Numbered from the stretch's first letter, positions 1-8,460 are shown. The stretch: 64,000 nt of DNA from Ectothiorhodospira haloalkaliphila ATCC 51935 (GCF_000633935.1 NZ_KK214996.1:637880-701879), one strand, 5' to 3'. Notes: generated by a model from the sequence alone, not told the origin. Translations and numbers: made by a program.

Positions 1-74
1 TTGCTCAGCCCTCGCTCCCATTTGAGGCGTAGGACTTCTTTGATCTTCCGCATGGATAACCTCTTCGCTGGCAT
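1..74 (-). CDS. istA: IS21-family transposase IstA, N-terminal fragment (runs off window)
   Basis: Reading the minus strand from the ATG at 74 gives MPAKRLSMRKIKEVLRLKWE and continues to the window edge, about 24 residues. This is the typical start of IS21-family IstA, which carries an N-terminal helix-turn-helix and an RNase H-fold DDE domain and works with the IstB ATPase. The gene is cut by the window start, so whether it is intact is unknown. Repeated 21-bp sequences upstream (173-239) fit the multiple terminal repeats of IS21 elements. The family call rests on a short stretch but the match is characteristic. Confidence 0.75.
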   Translation of the reverse strand, partial: MPAKRLSMRKIKEVLRLKWERGLS

Positions 75-172
75 CTGACCTTCCCCGGATGGAAAGGACC
101 AGCCTACCGGTAAGTTATCCCGCGTCTGGACACTTCGATGAGTCGACTCAGCGCCTCTGCCTGGGTGGCAGC

Positions 173-239
173 CTTGCCGTGGAATCAGTGGCAGCTTTCC
201 CCTGGAATGGGTGGCAGGCTTGCCGTGGAATCAGTGGCA
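173..239. repeat. 21-bp direct repeats of the IS21 terminus
   Basis: CTTGCCGTGGAATCAGTGGCA occurs at 173-193 (first 20 bases: CTTGCCGTGGAATCAGTGGC) and again at 219-239, a 46-bp period. A degenerate copy lies between them (about 194-216) and another after them (about 241-256). IS21-family ends carry such multiple repeats as transposase binding sites; that role is inferred here. Confidence 0.7.
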
Positions 240-289
240 ACCTTGCTCCGGAATACGCATAGCTGATTTCCTACTGTCTTCCCTTCACA

Positions 290-765
290 TCAGCGCAGGC
301 GAATACGCTTGTTGGACTGGATCGCCTCTTCCAGTTCGCGCTTGAGTGCGTCGAGGAAGGCATCCACCTCCTGCGTTTGGAGGCGCTCGTCCAGTCGGCC
401 ATCGATGCATCACGGCACACGCGCTCATCAAGAAAATCGTCCCAGTGGTAGACTTCCAGGATCTCCGCTCGCGTGACGAAAACATCGGCCACCACGGTCT
501 CGATGAACTCAACCAGGAGTGCATTGCATACAAGTGCGGCACAGAACGCCACTTGGGTCGCCAGCTGGTCATCGCCATCCCGCAGCGCTTGCCAAAATGG
601 CGGTTCCAGCCGCTCAAGGCGCTGACAAACCGCGCTGCCCACGCGCGTCGCCGTGGCGGGACGCGCCTTCTGCAGACGATTCCCGTCATGGATCGCGGCC
701 TTCCACGCCGTCTGGTCAGCCCCGGATAGCATCAGATCCGCCAGGACACGACTCTCGAAGACCAT
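290..765 (-). pseudogene. brxA: Degraded brxA (DUF1819) remnant of a BREX phage-defence locus
   Basis: From the ATG at 765 the minus strand encodes a protein with DUF1819/BrxA features in order: an ESR..A..ML.GAD..W..AI segment, NRLQKARPATATR, an RLERL..PFW..L.DG.D..ATQ segment, and HWDDFL followed by a DW.S.S segment. The similarity extends in frame upstream to about 798 (GGSLM) without a convincing earlier start. It is lost near 375. A different frame then gives a 39-residue tail ending at a TGA at 290-292 (EVDAFLDALKRELEEAIQ within it), whose origin I do not recognise. BrxA is the small first gene of type I BREX operons. The gene appears truncated at both ends and joined to foreign sequence, with the IS21 end immediately downstream where brxB would be expected. 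The family call is from memory of the motif pattern. Confidence 0.65.
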
Positions 766-926
766 CAGAGACCCGCCCCTGAGGTGGGTTTTTTCATTCC
801 CGGTCCCAGGGCCGAGCGATCGGCATCAGCCGTCCGAGTTGTCCCGCTTAGGTGGCCCAGTGGGGCCCAGCGCCATGAGGCGGGATTGATGGTGAGAGAG
901 GGAGCGGCGTAAGTGCCTGATTTGAA

Positions 927-1002
927 TGGTGGGTCGTGTAGGATTCGAACCTACGACCAATGGATTAAAAGTCCACTGCTCTACCAGCTGAGCTAACGAC
1001 CC
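927..1002 (-). tRNA. tRNA-Lys (anticodon TTT)
   Basis: On the minus strand the sequence runs from GGGTCGTTAGCTCAG (5' end at 1002) through an anticodon loop CTTTTAA with anticodon TTT, then a GGTTCGAATCC-like T arm, to the acceptor strand ACGACCC, discriminator A, and an encoded CCA at 927-929. All arms pair and the length is 76 nt. It decodes AAA/AAG lysine codons. It is immediately next to the brxA/IS21 remnant, which makes it a possible past integration site; no direct-repeat attachment copy is visible in the window. Confidence 0.97.
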
Positions 1003-1101
1003 ATTGAACTGACGTTCCTGGGGGATCATGCGCTCCGGCGGGGGGCCGGAAAGGGCCCGTATTCTACTGAAGTTTTCGGGGATTGCAAGGGCTTTGATGG
1101 A

Positions 1102-1123
1102 GGGCGGGCAGCCGTGCCCGCCC
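1102..1123 (-). terminator. Hairpin downstream of the YeeE gene
   Basis: GGGCGGGCA (1102-1110) pairs perfectly with TGCCCGCCC (1115-1123) around a 4-nt loop. It sits just past the stop of the minus-strand transporter gene. There is no T-run, so intrinsic termination is only suggested. Confidence 0.45.
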
Positions 1124-1140
1124 CCCCATGACCCTCGAGG

Positions 1141-2409
1141 TCACATGGCTTCCAGCTTCCTCAGCTTGCCCGGAAGCAGCCGCATGTCCACCAGGCTGGT
1201 GAGGAAGGCCTTGCCGAAGCTGGCTTCATCCTCGTAGAGCATCTTGTAGTACTGGATCTTCATGGTCAGCGCCGCCCCGAAGACGATGCTGGCGAAGGTG
1301 AGAAAACCACCCAGGGCCAGGGTGGAGATGCCGGTAATGCCCTGACCGATGGTGCACCCCATGGCCAGCACCCCACCGAAGGCCATGAGGATGGCGCCGA
1401 CGAAGTGATTGACGAAATCCCTTACCGAGGCAAACCACTCGATGCGGAACGCCTTGGTGACCAGCGCCCAGAACAGGGAGCCCAGGATGACACCGACCAG
1501 GGCCATCACACCGATGTAGAGCACCGCCGAGTCAAACCCGCTGCCCACATAACGCAGACTCTGCCCCATGGGGTTGATGAAGGTGAACGACTGCGCCGAC
1601 CAGGGGGCCGCTTCGGCCGGGCGGGCGTCCGGGTCATCGGCCAGGAAATCCCAGTCCTGCACGTATTCGTTCAGGGTGTTCTGGCCACCGAAACCATCGT
1701 CGATCATGGCCTGACTGGTCACGTACCAGGCCCCCACCACCATCAGGCCAATCACCACGCCGCCAAGGATATTGTCGAAACTGCGACGGAAATCCGCATT
1801 CTTGAAGATGAAGAACAGGACCCCGGCAGCCAGGATGAGACCGATGATCAGGCGCGCGATGGCGCCATGCTCCGTGCCTGCCACCAGGGAGCCCAGATCC
1901 TGCTGGTTGCCCAGGTTGATGGCGAGGGGGTTCATCCAGGGGTAGAACAGCGTGGAGTAAAGGGTGTGCGAGGTACCCGGGAAGGGATTGATCATGAAGT
2001 AGGCGATCACGGCAATAATGAGCAACACCATGATGGACTTGATGTTGCCGCCGCCCACCCGCACCAGGATCTTGTTGCCGCAGCCACTGGCCAGGCTCAT
2101 GCCGATACCGAACAACAGGCCGCCCAGCAGGTGCTCGATCCAGCGGAACTGGGGGGATCGGTAGGGCGGGAAGGCCCCGTCGGCGTTCACCATGCCGAAA
2201 ATCTCGAACAGGATCACACCCAGCATGGCCACGGCAATGGCCAGCAACCAGGCTCGCATGCGGCCCAGGTCGCCCATGTTGACCCAGTCGGAGACGGCCC
2301 CCATGGTGCAGAAGTTGGTCTTGTTGGCCACCGCGCCGAAGATGAAGGCCAGCACGAAAATGGATGTCAGCACCACGGCCGCCGCCGCGGTAAAGCTCTC
2401 GAATACCAT
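1141..2409 (-). CDS. YeeE/YedE (DUF395) family sulfur-compound transporter
   Basis: A 422-residue polytopic inner-membrane protein with about ten hydrophobic segments. It carries the cysteine-containing motifs of the YeeE/YedE (TsuA-like) family: NFCTMGAVSDW near residue 32, SGCGNKILVR near 107 and MGCTIGQGITGIS near 350. TsuA proteins move thiosulfate through cysteine relay sites, and DUF395 proteins in sulfur-oxidising bacteria are thought to handle reduced sulfur. The substrate here is unknown. The start ATG is preceded by GGAGGAG at 2412-2418. No TsuB/TusA-like partner lies next to it, and the nearest neighbours (tRNA-Lys, queC) are unrelated, so it is probably transcribed alone. Confidence 0.85.
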   Translation of the reverse strand: MVFESFTAAAAVVLTSIFVLAFIFGAVANKTNFCTMGAVSDWVNMGDLGRMRAWLLAIAVAMLGVILFEIFGMVNADGAFPPYRSPQFRWIEHLLGGLLFGIGMSLASGCGNKILVRVGGGNIKSIMVLLIIAVIAYFMINPFPGTSHTLYSTLFYPWMNPLAINLGNQQDLGSLVAGTEHGAIARLIIGLILAAGVLFFIFKNADFRRSFDNILGGVVIGLMVVGAWYVTSQAMIDDGFGGQNTLNEYVQDWDFLADDPDARPAEAAPWSAQSFTFINPMGQSLRYVGSGFDSAVLYIGVMALVGVILGSLFWALVTKAFRIEWFASVRDFVNHFVGAILMAFGGVLAMGCTIGQGITGISTLALGGFLTFASIVFGAALTMKIQYYKMLYEDEASFGKAFLTSLVDMRLLPGKLRKLEAM

Positions 2410-2617
2410 GTTATCTCCTCCTCCGGGTAGCGGGGGGCGTCTGTGCGCCCATGTCCTTGGGCCTGAAAGCCCGGACTTTTCTTATCATAGTTTGACATTC
2501 TGCAACAGCGAGCCCGATCACACCCATTCAGTGTTTTGAATGGGCAGATCAATGGGACTTGGGGGGCTGCTGCAGGACCGGCCTGCCTCGAAGCTGGTGG
2601 CACCGGAGACACCGCCA

Positions 2618-2641
2618 TTCGCGGCCGAGGGCCGCTCCCAC
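2618..2641 (-). repeat. REP-like palindromic unit
   Basis: On the minus strand this is GTGGGAGCGGCC followed by CTCGGCCGCGAA, identical over 24 bp to the unit at 29318-29341 and close to those at 29379-29402 and 32450-32473. It lies in the 263-bp gap between the queC stop and the yeeE start. The layout resembles Pseudomonas-type REP sequences. No RAYT transposase gene is in the window. Confidence 0.7.
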
Positions 2642-2672
2642 GGGGGCTTCCTGGACGCCTGAGACTCAGGGC

Positions 2673-3344
2673 TCAGAGGCGATAGCGGGTGGTGTCGGGC
2701 AGACCGGCGTCGGCAAAGCCCCGGGCGCGCAGGCGGCAGGCGTCGCACAGGCCGCAGGCGCGGCCTTGGTCATCGGCGCTGTAGCAGGACACGGTGCGGG
2801 CGAAGTCCACCCCGGCCCCAACGCCCTGGCGAATGATTTCGGCCTTGGAGAGGTCAATCAGGGGTGTACGGATATGGCAGTGATCACCACCCACCCCAGC
2901 CTTGGTAGCCAGGTTGGCCATGGTCTCGAAGGCCTGGATGAATTCCGGGCGGCAGTCGGGATAGCCGGAATAGTCCACGGCGTTCACGCCGATGAAGATG
3001 TCCCGGGCGTCGAGCACTTCGGCCCAGGCCAGGGCGATGGACAGGAAGACGGTGTTGCGGGCGGGCACGTAAGTGACGGGGATACCGTTGGAGGGGGCAT
3101 CGGGTACCTGAATGGCTTGATCGGTGAGGGCTGAGCCACCGAACAGGCCCAGGTTGAGGTCCACCACCCGATGGTCGGCGGCGCCCAGGGATTGCGCCAA
3201 TTCAGCGGCCGCCACCAGTTCGGCGTGGTGGCGCTGCCCATAGCGAAAGCTCAGGCAATGACAGTCGAAACCCTCGGCGCGGGCCAGGGCCAGGACCGTG
3301 GCAGAGTCCATGCCCCCGGAGAGGAGGACGACAGCGTTTTTCAT
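2673..3344 (-). CDS. queC: 7-cyano-7-deazaguanine synthase QueC
   Basis: The 223-residue protein converts 7-carboxy-7-deazaguanine to preQ0 using ATP and ammonia in queuosine biosynthesis. It has the N-terminal PP-loop [15 protein letters not shown] (residues 7-21) and a C-terminal zinc site with four cysteines ([17 protein letters not shown]). The ATG at 3344 was chosen because it directly precedes the conserved [10 protein letters not shown] strand and has GAGG eight bases upstream. The same frame stays open for 43 more codons but that part is not conserved. It lies 125 bp downstream of queE on the same strand, so the two pathway genes are probably co-transcribed at the end of the tol-pal cluster. 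Confidence 0.96.
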   Translation of the reverse strand: MKNAVVLLSGGMDSATVLALARAEGFDCHCLSFRYGQRHHAELVAAAELAQSLGAADHRVVDLNLGLFGGSALTDQAIQVPDAPSNGIPVTYVPARNTVFLSIALAWAEVLDARDIFIGVNAVDYSGYPDCRPEFIQAFETMANLATKAGVGGDHCHIRTPLIDLSKAEIIRQGVGAGVDFARTVSCYSADDQGRACGLCDACRLRARGFADAGLPDTTRYRL

Positions 3345-3469
3345 GGTGATTTCCTCAATCTTCATTTGCACCCTGCCGGCGATTGCCCTCCTCTCTCTAC
3401 CGCCAGTGAGGAAGAGGCTCAAATGCCCCTGGCCCGTGGAACAAGCTCCCCCGAGAGGGGCGCTTGCGG

Positions 3470-4147
3470 TCATCTGCCCCGGGCATCGTTCCAGAGGACC
3501 TTGTGGAGCTGCAACTGGAAACGCACGGGCAGACGATCTGCCACGATCCAGTCCGCCAGGGTGCCCGGGGCCAGGTCACCGAAGGCGGCGGAGAACAGCA
3601 CCTCCACTCGGTCGGCAAGGCCGTACCGGGACACCACCTCCCGGGCCCAATCGTAATCTGCCCGGCCACAAATCACGAACTTGACCTGATCGTGGGCGGA
3701 TAGATGCGCCAGGTTCTCCCACAGGTTGCGGGCAACCTCGCCGGAACCCGGGGTCTTGAGGTCCATGACCTTGATGGCCCGCGGGTCCACGGCGGAAACA
3801 TCAAGGGCGCCACTGGTCTCCAGGGAGACTTCATGACCGGCATCACAGAGGGCGGCGAGCAGGGGGAGACAGGCGGGCTGGGCCAGGGGCTCGCCGCCGG
3901 TCACACAGACATGATGCACGCCGTAGCCCTGCACCCTGGCAAGGATGTCCTCGAGGGGCATGACCCGTCCGCCGGTGAAGGCGTAGGCGGTGTCGCAATA
4001 ACCACAGCGCAGCGGACAGCCGGTGAGCCGGATGAACACCGTAGGCCAACCCACGCTGCGGGACTCTCCCTGCAGGGACAGGAAGATCTCGGTGATCCTC
4101 AGATTGATGGGCGCCGGGGGGGCGGATTCTAGGCTGGGTGTATTCAT
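3470..4147 (-). CDS. queE: 7-carboxy-7-deazaguanine synthase QueE
   Basis: A radical SAM enzyme of 225 residues that rearranges 6-carboxytetrahydropterin to 7-carboxy-7-deazaguanine. The N-terminal part has the substrate loop [18 protein letters not shown], and then the cluster motif [10 protein letters not shown] (CxxxCxxC), which binds the [4Fe-4S] cluster. VTGGEPL follows for SAM binding. The ATG at 4147 is preferred to the in-frame TTG at 4150. It sits between cpoB and queC in the same direction, a linkage seen in many gammaproteobacteria. QueD is not in the window. Confidence 0.95.
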   Translation of the reverse strand: MNTPSLESAPPAPINLRITEIFLSLQGESRSVGWPTVFIRLTGCPLRCGYCDTAYAFTGGRVMPLEDILARVQGYGVHHVCVTGGEPLAQPACLPLLAALCDAGHEVSLETSGALDVSAVDPRAIKVMDLKTPGSGEVARNLWENLAHLSAHDQVKFVICGRADYDWAREVVSRYGLADRVEVLFSAAFGDLAPGTLADWIVADRLPVRFQLQLHKVLWNDARGR

Positions 4148-4193
4148 CAATGACCTTGGCCTTAACGTAAAAGTACCCAGGTTCAGCTACGGA

Positions 4194-4222
4194 AGCCCCT
4201 CTCCCCTGTGGGGAGAGGGGCT
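4194..4222. terminator. Perfect 13-bp hairpin between cpoB and queE
   Basis: AGCCCCTCTCCCC (4194-4206) pairs with GGGGAGAGGGGCT (4210-4222) around a 3-nt loop. It lies in the 127-bp gap downstream of cpoB. No T-run follows on either strand, so it may attenuate tol-pal transcription before queEC or protect an mRNA end rather than terminate fully. Confidence 0.5.
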
Positions 4223-4274
4223 CGTAATGTATCTTTCATCATCGGGGGTGACTCGCCACCCTGGCATATAGGAG

Positions 4275-5027
4275 TTAGTCGGAGCGCTCGGCCAGGCGGG
4301 CCAGACGCTGTTCTGCCAGGCGTGCCACGGTGGTGCCAGGGTGTTCGTCCCTCACCTGGGTGAGTTGTTCCCGGGCGGCATCCCATTGCCCCAGTTCGTA
4401 ATGGGTGAAACCCTTCTTGAGCCGGGCATCGGCCTCCTTGTTGCTGCCGGGGTGCTCATCCAGCACCCGAGAAAACTCCTTGAGGGCCTGCTCAAAGTCC
4501 CGGGTCACGTAGAAGGCTTCGGCCAGCCAGTATTGCGCATTGGCAGCCAGGAGGCTGTCGGGGTGGTTTTCCAGGAACCCCTGAAAGGCTTCGATGGAGC
4601 GACGATGGCGACCCTCCCGCAGCAGGTTGAAGGCATCCTGGTAGGCCTGACGATCATCGCCGGCCGCCTGGGGATCCACCAGGGCCGGTTGCTCCGACGG
4701 GGGCTCACCGGCCTGCCGACCCGGACCCGCCCGCTCCAGTCGCTCCAGTCGCTGATCCACATCCAGGTAAAGATCCCGTTGTCGCGTCTTCACCGTTTCC
4801 AGTTCATGGCGCAGGGCGTCCGACTCACCCCGCAGGTCCCGCAGGTCCTGATCCATGCCCTCCATGCGGTTGAGCATTTCCATCAGGGCCTGGTTTTCAA
4901 GGATGCGTTCCAGGCGCTCCAGGCGTTCTTCCAGTTGCGCCAGCCGGTCCTGAGCCTGCACGGGACCGACCACGGCGCCGGTCAGCAGTGTCCCGGACAC
5001 CAGCAAAGGTATGACACGATGCCACAT
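4275..5027 (-). CDS. cpoB: Cell division coordinator CpoB (YbgF)
   Basis: The 250-residue periplasmic protein has a Sec signal peptide (hydrophobic segment then AQA|QD near residue 26), a trimerising coiled coil (about residues 30-105, rich in RLERLER heptads), a linker, and C-terminal TPR repeats including AFNLLREGRHRRSIEAF and AQYWLAEAFYVTRDFEQAL. CpoB links PBP1B-LpoB peptidoglycan synthesis to Tol-driven outer-membrane constriction. The ATG at 5027 overlaps the pal stop by one base (TGATG), implying translational coupling. An in-frame GTG at 5030 is an alternative. Confidence 0.94.
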   Translation of the reverse strand: MWHRVIPLLVSGTLLTGAVVGPVQAQDRLAQLEERLERLERILENQALMEMLNRMEGMDQDLRDLRGESDALRHELETVKTRQRDLYLDVDQRLERLERAGPGRQAGEPPSEQPALVDPQAAGDDRQAYQDAFNLLREGRHRRSIEAFQGFLENHPDSLLAANAQYWLAEAFYVTRDFEQALKEFSRVLDEHPGSNKEADARLKKGFTHYELGQWDAAREQLTQVRDEHPGTTVARLAEQRLARLAERSD

Positions 5028-5608
5028 CACTGTTCACCCTCGTAGACGATCTCCACGCGGCGGTTCCGCTCCCAGGCTTCCTCATTGCTGCCCAGCTCGG
5101 CTGGCATTTCCTCGCCATAGCTGATCACCTGAATCTGCTCACCACGGGCCCCCTGCAGCATCAACATGCGGCGCACCGACTGAGCCCGACGCTCGCCCAG
5201 GCCCAGGTTGTATTCGCGGGTGCCGCGCTCGTCGGTATGCCCCTCCAGGCGAACCCGGGCATCGCGATCACGGGACAGATAATCGCCATGGGCGGCGATC
5301 ACGTCCACGAACTCGGAACGCACCGTGTCACGGTCGAACTCGAAATAGATCACGCGGGTGGACAGGGGGCTATCCGGATCGTCCAGGGCCTCTGCCAGGG
5401 GACGGCCATCTCGACCCAGGGGACGCGTCCGAACATCCGGGTCCAGGGTACCAGGGGCGCGGGCATCCGGATCGGTCGCACCCGGCCACTGATCGGCGGG
5501 GGTTCCCGCAGGATGGCGGTCTGCAGTGGCACAGGCGCCAAGGGCGGCCACGGCGACCAGCATCACCAAGATCTTCAGGGCCTGAGGCCAGGCGGGGATA
5601 TTCAGCAT
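5027..5608 (-). CDS. pal: Peptidoglycan-associated lipoprotein Pal
   Basis: A 193-residue outer-membrane lipoprotein. The signal peptide ends in the lipobox LGAC, with the acylated Cys at residue 26. A proline-rich linker leads to an OmpA-like domain (about residues 85-190) that binds diaminopimelate in peptidoglycan: VIYFEFDRDTV, LEGHTDERGTREYNLGLGE and RRAQSVRRML. It interacts with TolB and TolA during division. The ATG at 5608 has GAGG upstream and lies 39 bp after tolB. Confidence 0.97.
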   Translation of the reverse strand: MLNIPAWPQALKILVMLVAVAALGACATADRHPAGTPADQWPGATDPDARAPGTLDPDVRTRPLGRDGRPLAEALDDPDSPLSTRVIYFEFDRDTVRSEFVDVIAAHGDYLSRDRDARVRLEGHTDERGTREYNLGLGERRAQSVRRMLMLQGARGEQIQVISYGEEMPAELGSNEEAWERNRRVEIVYEGEQ

Positions 5609-5647
5609 GGGGTGTTACCTCGGTAAGGGATTCAGGAAAACAGGGGT

Positions 5648-6943
5648 TCAATCAAGAAAAGGAGACCAGGCCGGCTCGCGCACCTCGCCGTCTTCCAGCA
5701 CCAGGCGCTGATGCACGCGGCCATCTTCACTGACCGCCGCCAGCACCCCGCGGCCGCCTTCCGAGGTGGCGTAGATGATCATGCTGCCATTGGGGGCAAA
5801 ACTGGGGGACTCATCCATGCCGCTGTCAGTGAGGGTGCGAAACAGTCTCGAATCCCGATCCAGCAGGCCAATGCGGAAACGGCCGCCAGAGCCGTGCACC
5901 ATGGCCAGGCGACGACCGTCAGGCGAGATGGTCACGCCCCCATTGTAGCGTCCCTCGAAGGTGAGGCGCTGGGCCTGACCTCCCCGAGCGGGCACCTCGT
6001 AGAGCTGAGGCTGACCGGCCCGATCGGAGGTGAAGACGATGGAGCGGCCATCAGGCATCCAGGCCGGCTCGGTATCGATGGCGCGGTGCTGGGTGACCCG
6101 GTTCAGGGACTGATCGGACAGGTCCAGCACATAAATGTCCGGCTGCCCCCCCCTGGACAGGGTCAGGGCCAGGCGACGCCCGTCCGGCGACCAGGCCGGG
6201 GCGCTGTTGATGCCCTCATGGCTGGCCACCCGGGTGCGGTTACCGCCATCCAGATCCTGGATGTAGATCTCTGAGCGCCGGTTCTCGAATGACACGTAGG
6301 CGAGGCGACGGCCATCTGGCGACCAGGCGGGAGACATGATGGGCTGACTGGAACTGAAGACGGTCTTGGGGTTATGACCATCGGCATCGGCCACCTGCAG
6401 GGCGAAGCGCAGATCCCCGTCCCGACGGGTGAGACTCACGTAGGCCACCTGCGTGTCAAAGGCGCCGCGATCGCCGGTGAGGCGCTCATAGATGATGTCG
6501 CTGACCATATGCGCGGCGCGGCGCAGGTTGTCACGCTCCACGGGAATGCTGTAACCGGTGAGCTGACGTTCGGAGGCCACGTCCAGGAGCTGGAAGCGCA
6601 CGGAGTAGCGGTCCCGGCCAGTCTGCTGCAGGCGCCCGACAACCAGATATTCACTGCCCTGGTCGCGCCAGGTGGCGTAGCTCACCTCGTCAGCGCCATG
6701 GGGGCGCTGAGGCATGTCATCCGGATCGGCGGGACTGAAGCGGCCGGTGCGGTTGAGGTTGGCGGCGATGATGCCGGCGATGTCTTCCGGGGCCTCTGAG
6801 GCCTCGCCGTCCCAGTCGAAGGGGACGATGGCCACGGGCATGGCCCCCTCCACCCCCTGGGTGATACGGATCTCCAGGGCAGCCTGGGCGATCAGGGGTG
6901 CGATCACCAGGAGGAGCAGCAGCAGTCGGGTCAGTGATTTCAT
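5648..6943 (-). CDS. tolB: Tol-Pal system protein TolB
   Basis: A 431-residue periplasmic protein with a clear signal peptide (MKSLTRLLLLLLVIAPLIAQ, cleavage near residue 21). The N-terminal alpha/beta domain (about 25-165) precedes a six-bladed beta-propeller with repeated SPDGRRLA and PAWSPDG units. The propeller binds Pal, and the N-terminus signals to TolA. The length matches the family. It is separated from tolA by 100 bp with no terminator evident. Confidence 0.97.
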   Translation of the reverse strand: MKSLTRLLLLLLVIAPLIAQAALEIRITQGVEGAMPVAIVPFDWDGEASEAPEDIAGIIAANLNRTGRFSPADPDDMPQRPHGADEVSYATWRDQGSEYLVVGRLQQTGRDRYSVRFQLLDVASERQLTGYSIPVERDNLRRAAHMVSDIIYERLTGDRGAFDTQVAYVSLTRRDGDLRFALQVADADGHNPKTVFSSSQPIMSPAWSPDGRRLAYVSFENRRSEIYIQDLDGGNRTRVASHEGINSAPAWSPDGRRLALTLSRGGQPDIYVLDLSDQSLNRVTQHRAIDTEPAWMPDGRSIVFTSDRAGQPQLYEVPARGGQAQRLTFEGRYNGGVTISPDGRRLAMVHGSGGRFRIGLLDRDSRLFRTLTDSGMDESPSFAPNGSMIIYATSEGGRGVLAAVSEDGRVHQRLVLEDGEVREPAWSPFLD

Positions 6944-7043
6944 CTATTTGGCTCGATCATGTTCAGGTAGAGCGCCGGGGATGAGGGTGCCAGAGCCTGG
7001 GCTCTCAGCGGCGCTGGGGGCATCAACATACCCATGGCCAGGG

Positions 7044-8009
7044 TCAACTCGGTTCAAAGGTAAACCGGATCTCCCGGGCAAACAGATCCGGGTCCGGTGG
7101 TGACGGCAGGGGCTCAGCCAGGCGCACGGCTCGCTCTACCGAATCGCAGAACACAGCATCTCCCGTGCATTGTTCCACCCTCACCTGCTGGATGAAACCG
7201 CCGGGCGACTGACGGACAAACACCACAGCGCTCTGCCCGGACCGATGCCCATCCGGGCGACGCCAACGGCGCTCCACGGCTGAGCGGATGGCGGCTGCGT
7301 ATTCATTCTGTTGCCTGTCCAGTTCCCGCTGCCTGGCGGCGCGCTGACGTTCTGCCTCGGCCTGGGCCTGGGCCTGCTCAAGACGCCGCTGTTCCGCTTC
7401 CATTCGCTCCCGGGTGCGTTGTTCCTCCGCCTGACGCTCCTGCTCGCGGCGTTCCGCCTCCGCCTGCCGTCTTGCCTCCTCCCTCTGACGCTCTTCCTCG
7501 GCCCGGCGTTCCGCCTCTTCGCGTTCACGCTGCTCCTGGGCACGGCGCTCGGCCTGCTCACGCTCCCGCTGTTCCCGGGCCCGCCGTTCGGCCTCGGCCC
7601 GCTCCTGCTCGGCCTGGGCACGGCGCTCGGCCTCACGTCGTTCCTGTTCCGCCTGGGCACGACGCTGTTCCTCCTGGCGCTGACGTTCCGCCTCGGCACG
7701 ACGCTGTTCTTCCCGACGCAGGGCCTCTTCCTCACGGCGACGCTCGGCCTCGGCCCGCTCCCTCGCCTGGCGCCGCGCCTCCTCCTGGGCCTGCTCCCGG
7801 GCCTGCTCCCGGGCCTGTTGCGCACGATCGAAGGCCTCAGCGTCCATGGCCACCGCCTCCACCACTTCCACCGGCGCCTGCTCGACCCGGGCCGCAGGTT
7901 CGGCGCTGGGCTTGAAGTGCAGGTTCACCCCCAGGACGAGGAACAGCAGAAGGTGAATGGACAGCACCAGCACGAACAGGCGGCCATGCTGCGTCAGCAA
8001 AGACCACAT
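7044..8009 (-). CDS. tolA: Tol-Pal system protein TolA
   Basis: A 321-residue inner-membrane protein with three parts: one N-terminal transmembrane helix (LFVLVLSIHLLLFLVLGVNL, about residues 11-30), a long Arg/Glu/Ala-rich helical domain (about 60-230) of repeats such as REQREREQAERRAQ, and a compact C-terminal domain (about 235-321) with RRWRRPDG and VEQCTGDAVFCDSV. The helix spans the periplasm so the C-terminal domain can reach Pal and TolB using energy from TolQR. It starts 4 bp after the tolR stop. Confidence 0.96.
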   Translation of the reverse strand: MWSLLTQHGRLFVLVLSIHLLLFLVLGVNLHFKPSAEPAARVEQAPVEVVEAVAMDAEAFDRAQQAREQAREQAQEEARRQARERAEAERRREEEALRREEQRRAEAERQRQEEQRRAQAEQERREAERRAQAEQERAEAERRAREQREREQAERRAQEQREREEAERRAEEERQREEARRQAEAERREQERQAEEQRTRERMEAEQRRLEQAQAQAEAERQRAARQRELDRQQNEYAAAIRSAVERRWRRPDGHRSGQSAVVFVRQSPGGFIQQVRVEQCTGDAVFCDSVERAVRLAEPLPSPPDPDLFAREIRFTFEPS

Positions 8010-8013
8010 GGAA

Positions 8014-8460
8014 TCAGCCGTCCTGTTCAGGCGGGTCGGTGATCAGACCCACGCGCCCGGCCCCTGCCGCCTGGACACTGATCATGGCGTCCACCACCCG
8101 ACCGTAATCCACGAATCGGTCACCGCGCACGAACACATCCGTGCCCGGCTGCCGGCTGAGCAGGTCGCTGACGATGCCACGCAACTCATCCCGCTCCAGC
8201 CCCTCACCCACGCGCGGGCCCTGGTTCAAGGTGATCCGGCCGTCCCGCGAGACAGTCACCACAATGGGCTCACCCTGGTCGGGCGTGGTGTCCAGGGCCT
8301 CCGCGTCCGCCTGCGGCAGGTCCACCTCCACCCCCTGCTGCAACAACGGCGCGGTGACCATGAAGATGATGAGCAGCACCAGCATCACGTCGATGAAGGG
8401 CACGACGTTGATCTGGGACATGGAGCGGCGGCGACGCCGCAGCGAGACACCTTCAGCCAT
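8014..8460 (-). CDS. tolR: Tol-Pal system protein TolR
   Basis: A 148-residue ExbD/TolR protein with a short basic N-terminus and one transmembrane helix containing the family's essential aspartate (INVVPFIDVMLVLLIIFMVT region split over residues 17-37; Asp near 24). The periplasmic domain follows. With TolQ it forms the proton channel that drives TolA. The start ATG overlaps the tolQ stop (TGATG), so translation is probably coupled. Confidence 0.97.
   Translation of the reverse strand: MAEGVSLRRRRRSMSQINVVPFIDVMLVLLIIFMVTAPLLQQGVEVDLPQADAEALDTTPDQGEPIVVTVSRDGRITLNQGPRVGEGLERDELRGIVSDLLSRQPGTDVFVRGDRFVDYGRVVDAMISVQAAGAGRVGLITDPPEQDG

Larger units (their letters stand above)
1..262 (-). mobile_element. 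Terminal part of an IS21-like insertion sequence
   Basis: This stretch holds the start of istA preceded by a repeat-rich leader, as expected for the left end of an IS21-family element. The outer boundary is not sharply defined. The last repeat-like sequence, a degenerate copy, ends near 255-262, so the edge given is an estimate. The element points out of the window and borders a degraded brxA sequence, so it probably took part in breaking that locus. The other end and istB are not visible. Confidence 0.6.

Noticed and set aside
826-1029. A 67-residue minus-strand frame
   Set aside because: It runs through tRNA-Lys, which is clear on the same strand.
7181-7825. An Arg/Pro-rich minus-strand frame in the tolA region
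   Set aside because: It overlaps the repetitive helical domain of tolA in another frame; the repeat makes all frames look open.
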